Shown: positions 53,980 through 63,331, numbered from the stretch's first letter. The stretch: DNA of 64,000 nucleotides from Curtobacterium luteum (GCF_014646995.1 NZ_BMOI01000010.1:80270-144269), one strand, 5' to 3'. Program-made: numbers and translations. The notes: generated by a model not told the origin, from the letters alone.

Positions 53980-55938
53980 GTGGCTCATCTCCTCGGCGCC
54001 GAGAACGTGCATCTCGAGTTCCCCACCCGTGTCGTCTTCGACAGCGTCACCCTCGGCATCGACGAGGGGGACCGCATCGGGGTGGTCGGCCGGAACGGCG
54101 ACGGCAAGTCCACGCTCCTCGCCCTCCTGTCGCAGCGCATCGACCCGGACGACGGCCGCGTCACGCACCGCCGTGGCCTGACCGTCGGGTACCTCGACCA
54201 GCGCGATGTCCTGCCCGCCGGAGCGACGGTGGGCGCGACCGTCGTCGGCGACCGCGCGGAGCACGAGTGGGCCGGCGACCCGAAGATCCGCGACGTCATC
54301 GGCGGTCTCGTCTCGGACATCCCGTGGGAAGCCAACGTCGACGACCTGTCGGGAGGCCAGCGGCGCCGGATCGCCCTCGCGAAGCTCCTCGTCGGCGACT
54401 GGGACGTGCTGTTCCTCGACGAGCCGACGAACCACCTCGACGTCGAGGGCATCCAGTGGCTGGCCGACCACATCAAGCGCCGCTGGTCCGCGAACCAGGG
54501 CGGCCTCGTCGTCGTGACGCACGACCGGTGGTTCCTCGACGCCGTGTCGACGGACACCTGGGAGGTGCACGACGGCATCGTCGAGCCCTTCGAGGGCGGC
54601 TACGCGGCGTACATCCTGCAGCGCGTCGAGCGAGACCGGCAGGCCGCGGCGTCCGAGCAGCGCCGCCAGAACCTCGCGCGCAAGGAGCTGGCCTGGCTCC
54701 GCCGCGGTGCACCGGCCCGCACGAGCAAGCCGAAGTTCCGCATCGACGCGGCGAACGCCCTCATCGACGACGTCCCGCCGATCCGCGACACCGTGGCGCT
54801 GTCCCAGATGGCGACCGCCCGGCTCGGGAAGGACGTCGTCGACCTGCTCGACGCCGGGGTGGCCTTCGGTGACGACGTGATCCTGCGCGACGTCGAGTGG
54901 CGGATCGCGCCAGGGGAGCGGACCGGCATCCTCGGGCCGAACGGCGCGGGCAAGTCGACGCTCCTCAACCTGGTGTCCGGCACGCTCCAGCCGACGACCG
55001 GCCGGGTGAAGACCGGCAAGACCGTGCAGATCGCCGTCCTCGACCAGCAGCTCGCCGATCTCCAGCAGTACGCGGACGACCGCGTGCGCGAGGTCGTCGC
55101 GCGCAAGAAGACCTCGTACGTGGCGGACGGCAAGGAGATGACGCCGTCGCAGCTCCTCGAACGCCTCGGCTTCACGTCCGCGCAGCTCTCCACCCCGGTC
55201 AAGGACCTGAGCGGTGGGCAGAAGCGTCGCCTGCAGCTCATGCTCATCCTGCTCGACGAGCCGAACGTCCTCATCCTCGACGAGCCGACGAACGACCTCG
55301 ACACCGACATGCTCGCCGCGATGGAGGACCTCCTCGACACCTGGCCGGGCACGCTCCTCGTCGTGTCGCACGACCGGTACCTGCTCGAGCGCGTCACCGA
55401 CCAGCAGTACGCGGTGCTCGGTGGGCACCTCCGTCACCTGCCCGGAGGCGTCGACGAGTACATGCGCCTCCGCGCGTCGGGTTCCGTCCCCGCGACCGCG
55501 TCGGCGGCTGCCGCCGCAGCTGCCGGGAGGCCCGACACGGCGGGCGGAACCGGCTCGGCAGGCAGCGTGGCTGGGTCGGGGACGGTGGGCGGCTCGGGGC
55601 GGCCGGCGGCCGGTGGCGCTGGTGGCGCGGCCGGCGCTGGTGGCGCCGATGGCGCTGGTGGCGCGGCCGGTGCGGGCGCCGCTCCGGCGGCCGGCGCCGG
55701 TGTTGCGGTGCTCTCGGGTGCGGAGCGTCGGGCGGCGGAGAAGGAGATGTCGGCGCTCGACCGCCGGATCGCCCGCATCGGGGCCGACCGGCAGGAGGTC
55801 CTCGACGCGTTCGCGGCGCACGACCAGTCGGACTACGCGGGCCTCGGGGCGCTGCAGGCGCGCCTGGCCGGGCTCGAGGCCGAGGTCGAGCAGCTCGAGG
55901 AGCGGTGGCTCGAGGTCGCGGAGCAGCTCGGGGTGTAG
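53980..55938 (+). CDS. ABC-F family ATPase (Uup/EttA-like)
   Basis: 652 residues with two ABC domains: Walker A GRNGDGKS (37-44) and GPNGAGKS (319-326), two LSGGQ signatures and two LDEPTNxLD Walker B boxes. The inter-domain linker has RKELAWLRRGAPARTSKPK, the Uup-type P-site-interacting helix. Residues about 500-590 are a Gly/Ala-rich low-complexity spacer before the C-terminal coiled coil. GTG 53980 lies six bases after TACCCT. Acts on ribosomes or in antibiotic tolerance. Confidence 0.9.
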   Translation: MAHLLGAENVHLEFPTRVVFDSVTLGIDEGDRIGVVGRNGDGKSTLLALLSQRIDPDDGRVTHRRGLTVGYLDQRDVLPAGATVGATVVGDRAEHEWAGDPKIRDVIGGLVSDIPWEANVDDLSGGQRRRIALAKLLVGDWDVLFLDEPTNHLDVEGIQWLADHIKRRWSANQGGLVVVTHDRWFLDAVSTDTWEVHDGIVEPFEGGYAAYILQRVERDRQAAASEQRRQNLARKELAWLRRGAPARTSKPKFRIDAANALIDDVPPIRDTVALSQMATARLGKDVVDLLDAGVAFGDDVILRDVEWRIAPGERTGILGPNGAGKSTLLNLVSGTLQPTTGRVKTGKTVQIAVLDQQLADLQQYADDRVREVVARKKTSYVADGKEMTPSQLLERLGFTSAQLSTPVKDLSGGQKRRLQLMLILLDEPNVLILDEPTNDLDTDMLAAMEDLLDTWPGTLLVVSHDRYLLERVTDQQYAVLGGHLRHLPGGVDEYMRLRASGSVPATASAAAAAAAGRPDTAGGTGSAGSVAGSGTVGGSGRPAAGGAGGAAGAGGADGAGGAAGAGAAPAAGAGVAVLSGAERRAAEKEMSALDRRIARIGADRQEVLDAFAAHDQSDYAGLGALQARLAGLEAEVEQLEERWLEVAEQLGV

Positions 55939-55970
55939 GGCGCGGTGGCGCCGATCCTCGGCGGGCCGGC

Positions 55971-56564
55971 TCAGGCGGCGTCGTCGGGGTCGTCGTCGCC
56001 GAAGTCAGGACCGCATCCGATCGCTGCACCGTGCTGCTCGCCGCCGATGCCGACGTTGAACGACCGGTCGAGCGTCACCGTGTGCGTCGTCCACAGGGGC
56101 CCACTGGAGGTCGCGGTGAAGCCCCGGACGTGGCCGGCGCTCGCGCCAGGGCGCACGACCATGCGCCCGACGACGTCGAGCTTGCCGTGAGCCGGGACGG
56201 TGACGCCGTCACGCAGCGGAACGGTCCGCCCGTACTCGCTCGGAGCGACGGGGTCGTCGGTGACCCACAGTCCGGAACCCGTGTCCCCAGGGTCGAGCGC
56301 GACGGCGAGCGGTGTCACGTCCGCACCCTCGACATCGTCCACTCGGACGTCGACCACGCGGACGCCCCGGTCGGACGCGTTGTCGAACTCGACCATGAAC
56401 CATGCCGCCGCGGTCGTCGTGCCGTCCGGGTAGGAGCCGCAGGCAGCACCTCGGTCGGGGTCCGTCGCGAGCGCGTGTCCCGGCGCGATCACGATCCCCA
56501 GTCCGACGGCGAGCACGAGTGCCCCCGCCGCGCTCACGCCCAGAACCGCCCGCCCCGTGTCCAT
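55971..56564 (-). CDS. Secreted or membrane-anchored protein, function unknown
   Basis: 197 residues. A signal anchor (AVLGVSAAGALVLAVGLGIVIAPGHALA) is followed by a beta-rich extracytoplasmic domain with two cysteines, one in AACGSYPDG and one in AIGCGPDFGD, and a very acidic tail (DDDPDDAA). It has the size of a DUF4352-like or Ig-like domain, but no family is clear. ATG 56564 follows TACGGT by six bases. Confidence 0.68.
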   Translation of the reverse strand: MDTGRAVLGVSAAGALVLAVGLGIVIAPGHALATDPDRGAACGSYPDGTTTAAAWFMVEFDNASDRGVRVVDVRVDDVEGADVTPLAVALDPGDTGSGLWVTDDPVAPSEYGRTVPLRDGVTVPAHGKLDVVGRMVVRPGASAGHVRGFTATSSGPLWTTHTVTLDRSFNVGIGGEQHGAAIGCGPDFGDDDPDDAA

Positions 56565-56620
56565 GCCACCACCGTAGGGCACGGCAGCCGCCGGGCGCGC
56601 CCCCTGTTCGCGGCCGGACG

Positions 56621-57052
56621 TCAGCCGACGGACGCCGGATCGCCACCGCCCGGGTTCGCGACGATCTCCCAGAGGTGTCCGTCGGGGTCCTGGAAGAAGC
56701 CGGAGTACATGCCCCACGGCCGCGTGTACGGCGATGCGAGCATGGTCGCCCCCGCGCTGCGCGCCCGCTCGAGGAACGCGTCAGCCTCGGCCCGCGAGTC
56801 CACGAAGTGTCCGATCGTCGACGTCGGCCCGTGCGGGAGGTCGACACCCGAGTCGAGCGCCATGTCCTCGCGGGCGTAGACGCTGACGATGAGTCCGTCG
56901 TCGAGCGTGAACATCGCCGTGGTGCCGCCGGCCTGGTCGGCTGAACGCGGGTACTCGGTGCCGATGATGCCGCTGCCCTCGACGTCGAGCAGGGCGCGGT
57001 AGAACTCGGCCGATCGCTCGACGTCGGCCACGGCCAGGGTGATCGCGTGCAT
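56621..57052 (-). CDS. VOC-family (glyoxalase/bleomycin-resistance fold) protein
   Basis: 143 residues, two betaalphabeta-betabetabeta modules. ITLAVADVERSAEFYRALL and GMYSGFFQDPDGHLWEIV give the typical first and last blocks, with metal ligands His in the first strand, Glu in the last, and His in DGHLWE. ATG 57052 follows TACCCT by seven bases; longer readings run through the microsatellite. Substrate unknown. Confidence 0.86.
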   Translation of the reverse strand: MHAITLAVADVERSAEFYRALLDVEGSGIIGTEYPRSADQAGGTTAMFTLDDGLIVSVYAREDMALDSGVDLPHGPTSTIGHFVDSRAEADAFLERARSAGATMLASPYTRPWGMYSGFFQDPDGHLWEIVANPGGGDPASVG

Positions 57053-57072
57053 GGCCCGGAGGGTAGTCCGTC

Positions 57073-57128
<56 letters not shown>

Positions 57129-57129
57129 G

Positions 57130-57624
57130 TCAGTCGCCGAGGCCGAGGATGAGTCGCCGCAACAGCCCGGAGAGCTGCGCCTGCTCCGTGCCGGACACCT
57201 CGTCGAGGATCGTGCGCTCGGCATCGAGCAGGTCGGCGATCGCCGTGTCCACCGCGGTCCGTCCTGCGCCGGTGAGGGCGACCAGGATCCCGCGGCCGTC
57301 CTTCGGGTCCGTGCGTCGGCTGACGAGCCCGCGCGCCGCGAGCCGGTCGACCCGGTTCGTCATCGTGCCGCTGGACACGAGCGTCTGCTGCAGGAGCGTC
57401 TTCGGGCTCAACTCGTACGGCTCGCCCGCGCGCCGCAGCGCCGACAGGACGTCGAACTCCCACGGCTCCACGCCGCTCGCGTCGAACGCCGCCCGCCGTG
57501 CCCGGTCGAGGTGCCGCGCCAGCCGGTCGACCCGCGAGAACACCTCGAGCGGGGCGAAGTCGAGGTCGTCGCGCTCACGACCCCACGCCGCGACGATGCG
57601 ATCGACCTCGTCCTCCTGCGGCAT
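57130..57624 (-). CDS. MarR-family transcriptional regulator
   Basis: 164 residues. Helix-turn-helix LSPKTLLQQTLVSSGTMTNRVDRL with wing TDPKDGRGILVALT, close to the 162-165-residue MarR group typical of drug-response regulators. ATG 57624 follows CAAGAT by six bases. The VOC gene directly downstream on the same strand is the most likely target or partner. Confidence 0.87.
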   Translation of the reverse strand: MPQEDEVDRIVAAWGRERDDLDFAPLEVFSRVDRLARHLDRARRAAFDASGVEPWEFDVLSALRRAGEPYELSPKTLLQQTLVSSGTMTNRVDRLAARGLVSRRTDPKDGRGILVALTGAGRTAVDTAIADLLDAERTILDEVSGTEQAQLSGLLRRLILGLGD

Positions 57625-57718
57625 CCCCCCATCTTGGCCGAACCGGCAGCGCACGGCCACCGGCCACGACATGGGAGGATGGTCGGGCGCCGGGCGGGCT
57701 CCACTCCGTCGGGCGTGT

Positions 57719-57790
57719 TCCGCCTTGGTGTAACGGCAGCACGACGGCCTTTGGTGCCGTTAGGTCCGGGTTCGAATCCTGGAGGCGGAG
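57719..57790 (+). tRNA. tRNA-Gln (anticodon TTG)
   Basis: Acceptor TCCGCCT (57719-57725) pairs with AGGCGGA (57783-57789). Anticodon arm ACGGC-CTTTGGT-GCCGT gives TTG, which reads CAA. The T arm CCGGG-TTCGAAT-CCTGG has one mismatch. The CCA end is not encoded. Right after its 3' end the sequence changes to transposon remnants, a common integration situation. Confidence 0.93.
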
Positions 57791-58946
57791 CGGGGGGGGG
57801 TGATCCGAGTTTTCGGCGTTCGGGTTGTGACTTTTCGCGGCTTCCGGAGAGCGAGGCGGGCCTTGAGCCAGTCGATGATGCGGGAGATGTTGGCGCTCGC
57901 TGCTGTCATGGCGCCGGCCATCTCGACAATCCAGGGGCCACGCATGCGTCGCTTCATCGGAACTCCGAGCGCCTCGCGGTCCGCGTCCTTGAGACACGAA
58001 TTACCGTTCTCGACGTTGTTGCGCTTGCCGAACCAGGCGCGCCACACGTCGGACTTGTACTCGTACTCCTGACCGTACTTGAGGTGGTTCTGGTTCTTGA
58101 CGCCGTTCTTGTCGCTGAGAACCCCAGGGACTTTCACGGTCTTGCCCGGGATGACAACGTCGATCCAGGTGTCGGACTCTGCGTCGTAGACCTTCGGGTC
58201 GGTGAATTCCGGGTAGGAGTACTGGCGCGCGCCGGTGGCGTCGTAACCGCTACGGGGGATGAGCCGGTAGCGGGAGCGCTCCTTGCGGCGCTGACGGAGA
58301 AGCGCGTGGGCTTCGTCTCGAAGTTTGGAGCGCTCGGCCTCGGGCTTGCTCGTGATGGTCTTGAGGTAGTCGAGGTATGTCTTCTCGGCGTCAATGAGGG
58401 CGGCTGGCATGAACCGCAGGTGCCAGCTACCCGTGACCATGACCAGGTTGTGCCGGCCATCGGCGCTTGCATAGAACGCTTGCTGACCGAGCTCCTCTTC
58501 CTCGTTTTTGTAGTCCATGACGACCTTGACGCCTGCTTGCGCGAGAGGGCGCTGCAAGTCCTCGGGCTTCGCTCCTGGGAAGTAGGCGCGGTCGCCGACA
58601 ACGGTTTTGATGGCGTGACCGCGTTCAACGGCAGACTGGTAGAGGAACAAGCCGTGCCCTGTGAGAGCGCCAGGCTTGTGACCGCTGGTCGAGAGAAAGA
58701 GCAGGGGATAGCTCGCCTCAGTCTCGTTCGGGTCGCGGGTCATGACCGCGTACTCGAGGTCCCATCCGAACGCGTACTTATCGCCGCCGTCCTGGTCAGG
58801 GTCGTGGCTGCCCTGCCGGCCGTACCAACCGCAGTCGTAGTTCGTGGAGACCTTATCGCCCGGCTTGATGTTCTTGGCACTCTTCTGCTTGCCCGAGACT
58901 TCCGCGAATGTGGCATCGATGGCAATCGCGCCCTTGAATCGCCCGC
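57791..58946 (-). pseudogene. DDE-type transposase remnant, truncated at both ends
   Basis: One open frame. Starting near 58946 it reads RGRFKGAIAIDATFAEVSGKQKSAK (first Asp of the DDE triad), then VVGDRAYFPGAKPED (second Asp) and NNVENGNSCLKDADREAL (Glu). The N-terminal DNA-binding part is missing, replaced by IS110 sequence. The frame has no stop before the tRNA and would end only at about 57760 inside it, so the true C-terminus has been lost or altered. The family is uncertain; it resembles large IS4-like actinobacterial transposases. Confidence 0.75.
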
Positions 58947-59750
58947 GCCGCCGAGGGACGCGAACGCGGCCTCGCTGCGGACTCGGCCGACATGCGAGTA
59001 CGCGGTGAGGAACACAGCCGCTGAGACCGGCCCGACGCCAGCAATGTCGAGCACCGTAGGCGCGAGAGCGGAGACGTATCGCTCGAGTGCATGGTGGTTT
59101 GCGTTGAGCTTGCCGGTCAGGTCAATGACGTCGCGAGCAAGGCGGACCGCTTCGGCTCGCGCGATGACCTCATCGATGTCGTCACTGGGACGGTGCCGCC
59201 ACGCTGCGATCGAGGCGATCTGCGTGTCCTTCAGCGGGTGCCGAACGTCGATACCGAGATTGATCGTGCGCAGCAGCGCGGTGAGCGCGTTCCGGCTCGC
59301 GGTGCGTTGACCGTCCATCGATCTCCGCGCCGCCAGCAACACGCGCAACGCCGACCGGATATTGCCGGTCCTCGGCCAGGAGAGCAGCGCCGTGTCGGTG
59401 CGCAGCACGGCACGAGCCGCGGCTTCGGCATCGACTGGGTCGGACTTCCCGCGAGCTCCGCGGTCGGCTCGTCGTGGTGGTCGCGCTTCGACCAAGGGAA
59501 TGTCGGCCTGCTGCAGCGCTTCGGTCAGGGATGCTCCGTAGGAGCTGGTCCCCTCGACAGCCGCGAGCCGTCCAGCGGCTGTCCGACGATCGATCCAAGC
59601 CAATGCGCGGGCGAGACCAGTCGGACTCGTCGGGAACGACGCGGTGTCGACGACGCCGCCAGTGCGGGTGTCGAGGATGACGTAGGTGTGCGTTTTGGCG
59701 TGCGTGTCGACGCCGATGACATGCGTGTACTCGTCTGCGACGATGGGCAT
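58944..59750 (-). pseudogene. IS110-family transposase, 3' end replaced
   Basis: The first 269 residues are typical IS110: VIGVDTHAKTHTYVILD (RuvC-like DEDD catalytic Asp), ARGKSDPVDAEAAARAVL with further acidic residues, and the second domain APTVLDIAGVGPVSAAVFLTAYS. Homology stops after FASLGGA at about 58944, and the frame continues out of register in the neighbouring DDE element to 58740. The conserved serine region near the C-terminus is lost, so it should be inactive. ATG 59750 with GGAGTCCCG. Confidence 0.85.
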
Positions 59751-60095
59751 TGCGGGACTCCTTCCAAGACGGGAACCGTGTTGGCGCCCGGCCCGGGAGA
59801 GTCGTTGCGGGGCGGATCTCTAACGAGTCACAACCAGGTGGCTGGTTCGACGACCTTCTATCAAGCCATCGCAGCGGACGGGCCGGCACCAGCCCCGCCA
59901 CCCGCAGCGGACGAGTCGAGACAATGCCACGTCATGACGACAGGCAGATAGCCGAAGAGTCACACCACGAGCCGGGACCGGTGCCAGCCTGTCAGCCGAC
60001 CCCAGGCCGACCAAGAACCATTAGAGATAGCCGATCGTCTACCGAGGCACGGTGCGACCTGGCGGTATGCAGTGCGGTCGCGTGAGCGTCGCCGG
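59751..60095. other. Non-coding end of the IS110 element
   Basis: 345 bp without a convincing gene. It lies upstream of the transposase start, where IS110-group elements carry a left-end non-coding region that can encode a bridge RNA. A small hairpin AACCAG-GTGG-CTGGTT is at 59832-59847, and several GGTCGGC/GCCGACC stretches could pair between 59990 and 60060. No element boundary could be fixed. Confidence 0.35.
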
Positions 60096-60905
60096 TCAGG
60101 CGAATATGTCGCCGGTACGCAGCGATGCGTCGGCTCCGCCGTCGACGAAGATGACTTGTCCTGTGACATGGGTGTTTGCAGGGCTGGTCAGCCAGGTGAG
60201 TAGTTCAGCTGGTGCTGCTGGTTCTGATGGGCCGTGAAGCGGCATCGGCACCACCTGCAGGAGGGCGTCGCGCTGTTCGGGGTTATCGAGCATCGGCTGA
60301 GTCATCGGACTGATCACGATGCCGGGGCCGACCGCGTTGAGGGGGACACCTGCTTCGGCCCACTCGGGACTGATGGCTGCTCGTCGCACCCACCGTGAGA
60401 TGGCCCGTTTCGATGAGGCGTACAGCGTCTGGCCTCCATCGCGGGCAACAGCCGTCTCGGCGGCACTGACTGCTGCTGCTTCGTCTCCCTGCAGGCACGC
60501 TTCGACGACGTCGTCATCGGTGGTTTGCAGTGTGGAGAACGACGACACGATCGCTGCGCGTGGAGCGTCGGAGTGCACCAGCAGTGGTCGGAGGCGTTCG
60601 AGCGTGGCGACAGCGCCGAAGTAGTTCACCGTGATCGTGACCGGTGCGGGAGCTGCGACGCCAGCAACCGCGATGACCGCGTCGATGCGGCCGCCGCTGG
60701 CTTGGTCGACCGCGCCGGCGAGGGTGTCCCGGCCGTCGGCCGTGCTGAGGTCGGCAATGATGTCCGCGTTTCGGATGTCGATGCCGATGACGCGGTGCCC
60801 GCGCGTGCGAAGGAGAGCGGCGGTGGCTGCGCCGATGCCTGAGGCTGCTCCGGTGACGACGTAGGTACGGGCAGTGTGCTGAGGTTCGGAGGGTGTGGCA
60901 GTCAT
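60096..60905 (-). CDS. SDR, 3-alpha-hydroxysteroid dehydrogenase/carbonyl reductase-like
   Basis: 269 residues. VVTGAASGIGAATAALLRTRGHRVIGIDIR followed by NADIIADLSTADGR is close to Comamonas HsdA (GIDIRDAEVIADLSTAEGR). Catalytic residues are Ser in IVSSFSTL, Tyr/Lys in LYASSKRA. The C-terminus ends VDGGADASLR, also HsdA-like. Likely oxidises or reduces a hydroxysteroid or bulky ketone. ATG 60905 with GGAAGAAGC. Third gene of a TetR-flanked SDR cluster; 81 bp gap to the preceding gene. Confidence 0.83.
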   Translation of the reverse strand: MTATPSEPQHTARTYVVTGAASGIGAATAALLRTRGHRVIGIDIRNADIIADLSTADGRDTLAGAVDQASGGRIDAVIAVAGVAAPAPVTITVNYFGAVATLERLRPLLVHSDAPRAAIVSSFSTLQTTDDDVVEACLQGDEAAAVSAAETAVARDGGQTLYASSKRAISRWVRRAAISPEWAEAGVPLNAVGPGIVISPMTQPMLDNPEQRDALLQVVPMPLHGPSEPAAPAELLTWLTSPANTHVTGQVIFVDGGADASLRTGDIFA

Positions 60906-60986
60906 GATGCTTCTTCCTGGCTGCGCCCCGTGTCCTGTTGCGGGGCGCAGCCGTCGGAGCGGGTGTGGTGTCGGGTGATGAAGCGG

Positions 60987-61736
60987 TCAGCTCTTCTGCA
61001 TGAAGCCGCCGTCGACGCTGTGGGTGATGCCAGTGACGAATCCTGCGTCGTCGGAGAGCAGCCATGCGACGGTGGCGGCGACCTCTCGTGGGGATCCCAT
61101 GCGACCCATGGGCATCTGCTCCGCGTACATGGCTCGGGTTCCCTCGTCGAGGGCTGCCACTGCGGGGGTGTCGATCAGACCGGGGGCGACAGCGTTGACG
61201 CGGATGCTGTCCCGCGCGTACTCGAGTGCGGCTTGCCCGGTGAGGGAGATGACGCCTGCCTTCGCTACGGCGTAGGCGGGCTGACCGATCGTGGCGCGGA
61301 GGCCGGCGCCGGATGCCATGTTCACGATCGAGCCGCCGCCGTGTTCAAGGAAGTAGCTGATCTCGGCTTTCATCGACAACCACATGCCCTTGAGGTCGAT
61401 GTTGTGGATGCGGTCCCACCATGCCTCGTCGAGATCGTGGATGCGTGCAGCCGGGTGGCCGATCCCAGCGATGTTCGCGGCGTAGTGCAGCGCGCCGAAC
61501 GTGTTCACGGCGTGGGCGACGAGGGCGACTGTGTCCTCGGCACGTGATACGTCGATGCGGATGAACGACGCGGTGCCACCGGCTGCGGTGATCTCCTCGA
61601 CCACTCGGGCGCCGGCGGTGTCGACAACATCACCGATGACGACTTTGGCGCCGCGTTCGGCGAGCAGCTTCGCGGTTGCTTCTCCGATGCCGGATGCGCC
61701 GCCGGTGACGGCGACGACCTTGTCCTTGAAAGTCAT
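60987..61736 (-). CDS. Classical SDR-family oxidoreductase
   Basis: 249 residues. VTGGASGIGEATAKLLAERGAKVVIGDVV, AANIAG (variant of NNAG), NMASGAG, YAVAKAG and DGGFMQKS. It is similar in layout to the SDR at 32259-33011. Cofactor is probably NAD (Asp after beta-2). Its ATG overlaps the stop of the upstream SDR gene (TGATG), so both are in one operon. Substrate unknown. Confidence 0.87.
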   Translation of the reverse strand: MTFKDKVVAVTGGASGIGEATAKLLAERGAKVVIGDVVDTAGARVVEEITAAGGTASFIRIDVSRAEDTVALVAHAVNTFGALHYAANIAGIGHPAARIHDLDEAWWDRIHNIDLKGMWLSMKAEISYFLEHGGGSIVNMASGAGLRATIGQPAYAVAKAGVISLTGQAALEYARDSIRVNAVAPGLIDTPAVAALDEGTRAMYAEQMPMGRMGSPREVAATVAWLLSDDAGFVTGITHSVDGGFMQKS

Positions 61737-62650
61737 CAGCGGACCAACGCAAACTCTTCGTTCATTGACCCGGGGATTGCGTACCCGTCCAGATCTCGTA
61801 TCTGGTCGATGTGCGCAGCGACGTCGTCAGGTGTGGCGACCGGTTCGTCGGCGGTGACGTGCCAGCCCGGCGTGACACCCATGAAGACACGTGCGTACCG
61901 GCCGCGTGCGATCGAGTAGAGCTCGTGCGAGCGGGTGTTCGATTCGCTGGCCAGGTATGCGACCAGGGCGCTGATCATTTCGGGTTCGGCGTGCGCCGGG
62001 GTGGTCGGCATGCCGACGAACTGGTCCGCGTTCATGTCCGCTCCCATCCGGCTGACCGCCGCGGGGAGGATCGTGTTCGCGAGGATGCCGTGCGGTGCCC
62101 CTTCGAGCGCGACCACGTTCGCGAGACCGAACACTCCACCCTTTGCGGCTGCGTAGTTGGCCTGTTGGATCGACCCGAACAGCCCAGCCGCCGAGGAGGT
62201 GAACACGATGCGTCCGTAGCCGTTCTCGCGCATGTTCGCGAAGGCAGGCTGAGTGACGTAGAACGCTCCGTTGACGTGCACAGCCAGCAGGGCGTCGATC
62301 GCTGCCGGAGTCAGATCGGTGAAGGCGGCGTTGCGGATGTTGCCGGCGTTGTTGACGAGGATGTCGATCTTGCCGAACGCGTCGAGAGCGGTCTGGATGA
62401 TTGCCTGACCGCCCTCGGGCGTGGCGACGGAGTCGTAGTTCGACACCGCCTCGCCGCCGCCAGCGCGGATCTCGTCGGCGACCTGATCGGCCATCGCGGT
62501 CCCGCCGTTCTCACCGCTGATGTCACCGCCGAGGTCGTTGATTACCACCTTTGCTCCGCGGCTCGCGAGCTCGAGGGCATGCGCCCGACCCAGCCCTCCG
62601 CCAGCTCCTGTCACGACCGCCACGCGGCCAGTGAACGACACTGCAGACAT
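61736..62650 (-). CDS. SDR of the 300-residue MFE-2/HSD17B4-like group
   Basis: 304 residues. VVTGAGGGLGRAHALELASRGAKVVINDLGGDISGEN is the distinctive long insertion after beta-2 seen in 3-hydroxyacyl-CoA dehydrogenase domains of multifunctional enzyme 2. NNAGNIRNAAF, TSSAAGLFGS and YAAAKGG complete the active site. The last 100 residues are a C-terminal extension. ATG 62650 has AAAGGAGAG. First gene of the SDR operon, divergent from the TetR gene. Confidence 0.85.
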   Translation of the reverse strand: MSAVSFTGRVAVVTGAGGGLGRAHALELASRGAKVVINDLGGDISGENGGTAMADQVADEIRAGGGEAVSNYDSVATPEGGQAIIQTALDAFGKIDILVNNAGNIRNAAFTDLTPAAIDALLAVHVNGAFYVTQPAFANMRENGYGRIVFTSSAAGLFGSIQQANYAAAKGGVFGLANVVALEGAPHGILANTILPAAVSRMGADMNADQFVGMPTTPAHAEPEMISALVAYLASESNTRSHELYSIARGRYARVFMGVTPGWHVTADEPVATPDDVAAHIDQIRDLDGYAIPGSMNEEFALVR

Positions 62651-62685
62651 GTTCTCTCCTTTGAGACTCGGTCGCTCCGAGCACA

Positions 62686-62723
62686 TGGCACAGTCTGCCA
62701 CTTAGCGGACGAGTGCCAGTGGC
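62686..62723. promoter_or_regulatory. Operator cluster between TetR and SDR operon
   Basis: TGGCA-N5-TGCCA (62686-62700) and the overlapping GCCACT (62697-62702) with AGTGGC (62718-62723). Repeated TGCCA half-sites in the 93-bp divergent region suit a TetR dimer that controls the SDR operon and itself. Confidence 0.6.
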
Positions 62724-62743
62724 GATCGCGGGATACTTGGAGC

Positions 62744-63331
62744 GTGGACATGCAAGGGGCCGACGACGAGATCCGGCAGATCGCTCCACTTCGGGTGCGC
62801 CGCCGGACGGCGACGCAGGCCGAGATCGCGGAGGCAGCGGCGTCGCTGTTCGAGCGGTACGGGTTTGAGAACGTCACCGTTGAGCAGATCGCGACGGCAG
62901 CGGGGATCTCGATGCGCACGTTCTATCGACACTGCTCGGGCAAGGATGAAGCGCTCTCCGTGGGTTTGAGCGCGGGTCCGGAGGAACTGGCGGCGGCAAT
63001 CGGAAAGCATCAGGACCTGCCGCTCCTGGAAGCGGTGGTGGCAGGGCTCGTGGAGGTGTCGGACAGCCCGGTCCGTCGCAGCGAACTGCGGCTGATCCTC
63101 GGAACACCAGCGCTTCGTGTGTCGTGGTTGGCAGCTGGCCGCGCCGCTCAGGAAGATCTGGTTGGCATTGTGCGGCAGCACTTCCCAGCCATCACCGTGT
63201 TCGAAGCCCAAGCCCGGGCAGCTGCAATCATCAGCATCCTCACCGTGGTGCTTGAGGCATGGACCGCCGCAGAAGACGATGATCTCCCGCTCCGCGCTCA
63301 GCAGGCCCTCCGCGTGCTCACTGACTGGTAG
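62744..63331 (+). CDS. TetR-family regulator of the SDR cluster
   Basis: 195 residues. HTH TQAEIAEAAASLFERYGFENVTVEQIATAAGISMRTFYRHCSGKDEAL, then a helical ligand-binding domain. GTG 62744 lies six bases after GATACT (62732-62737); ATG 62750 is two codons later. An open reading that continues far upstream lacks a signal and overlaps the SDR gene, so it is not real. Regulates the divergent SDR genes by inference from position and dyads. Confidence 0.86.
   Translation: MDMQGADDEIRQIAPLRVRRRTATQAEIAEAAASLFERYGFENVTVEQIATAAGISMRTFYRHCSGKDEALSVGLSAGPEELAAAIGKHQDLPLLEAVVAGLVEVSDSPVRRSELRLILGTPALRVSWLAAGRAAQEDLVGIVRQHFPAITVFEAQARAAAIISILTVVLEAWTAAEDDDLPLRAQQALRVLTDW

Noticed and set aside
61811..62743. 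Long upstream extension of the TetR gene
   Set aside because: Overlaps the MFE-2-like SDR antisense; the HTH begins about 20 residues after GTG 62744, which has its own -10.
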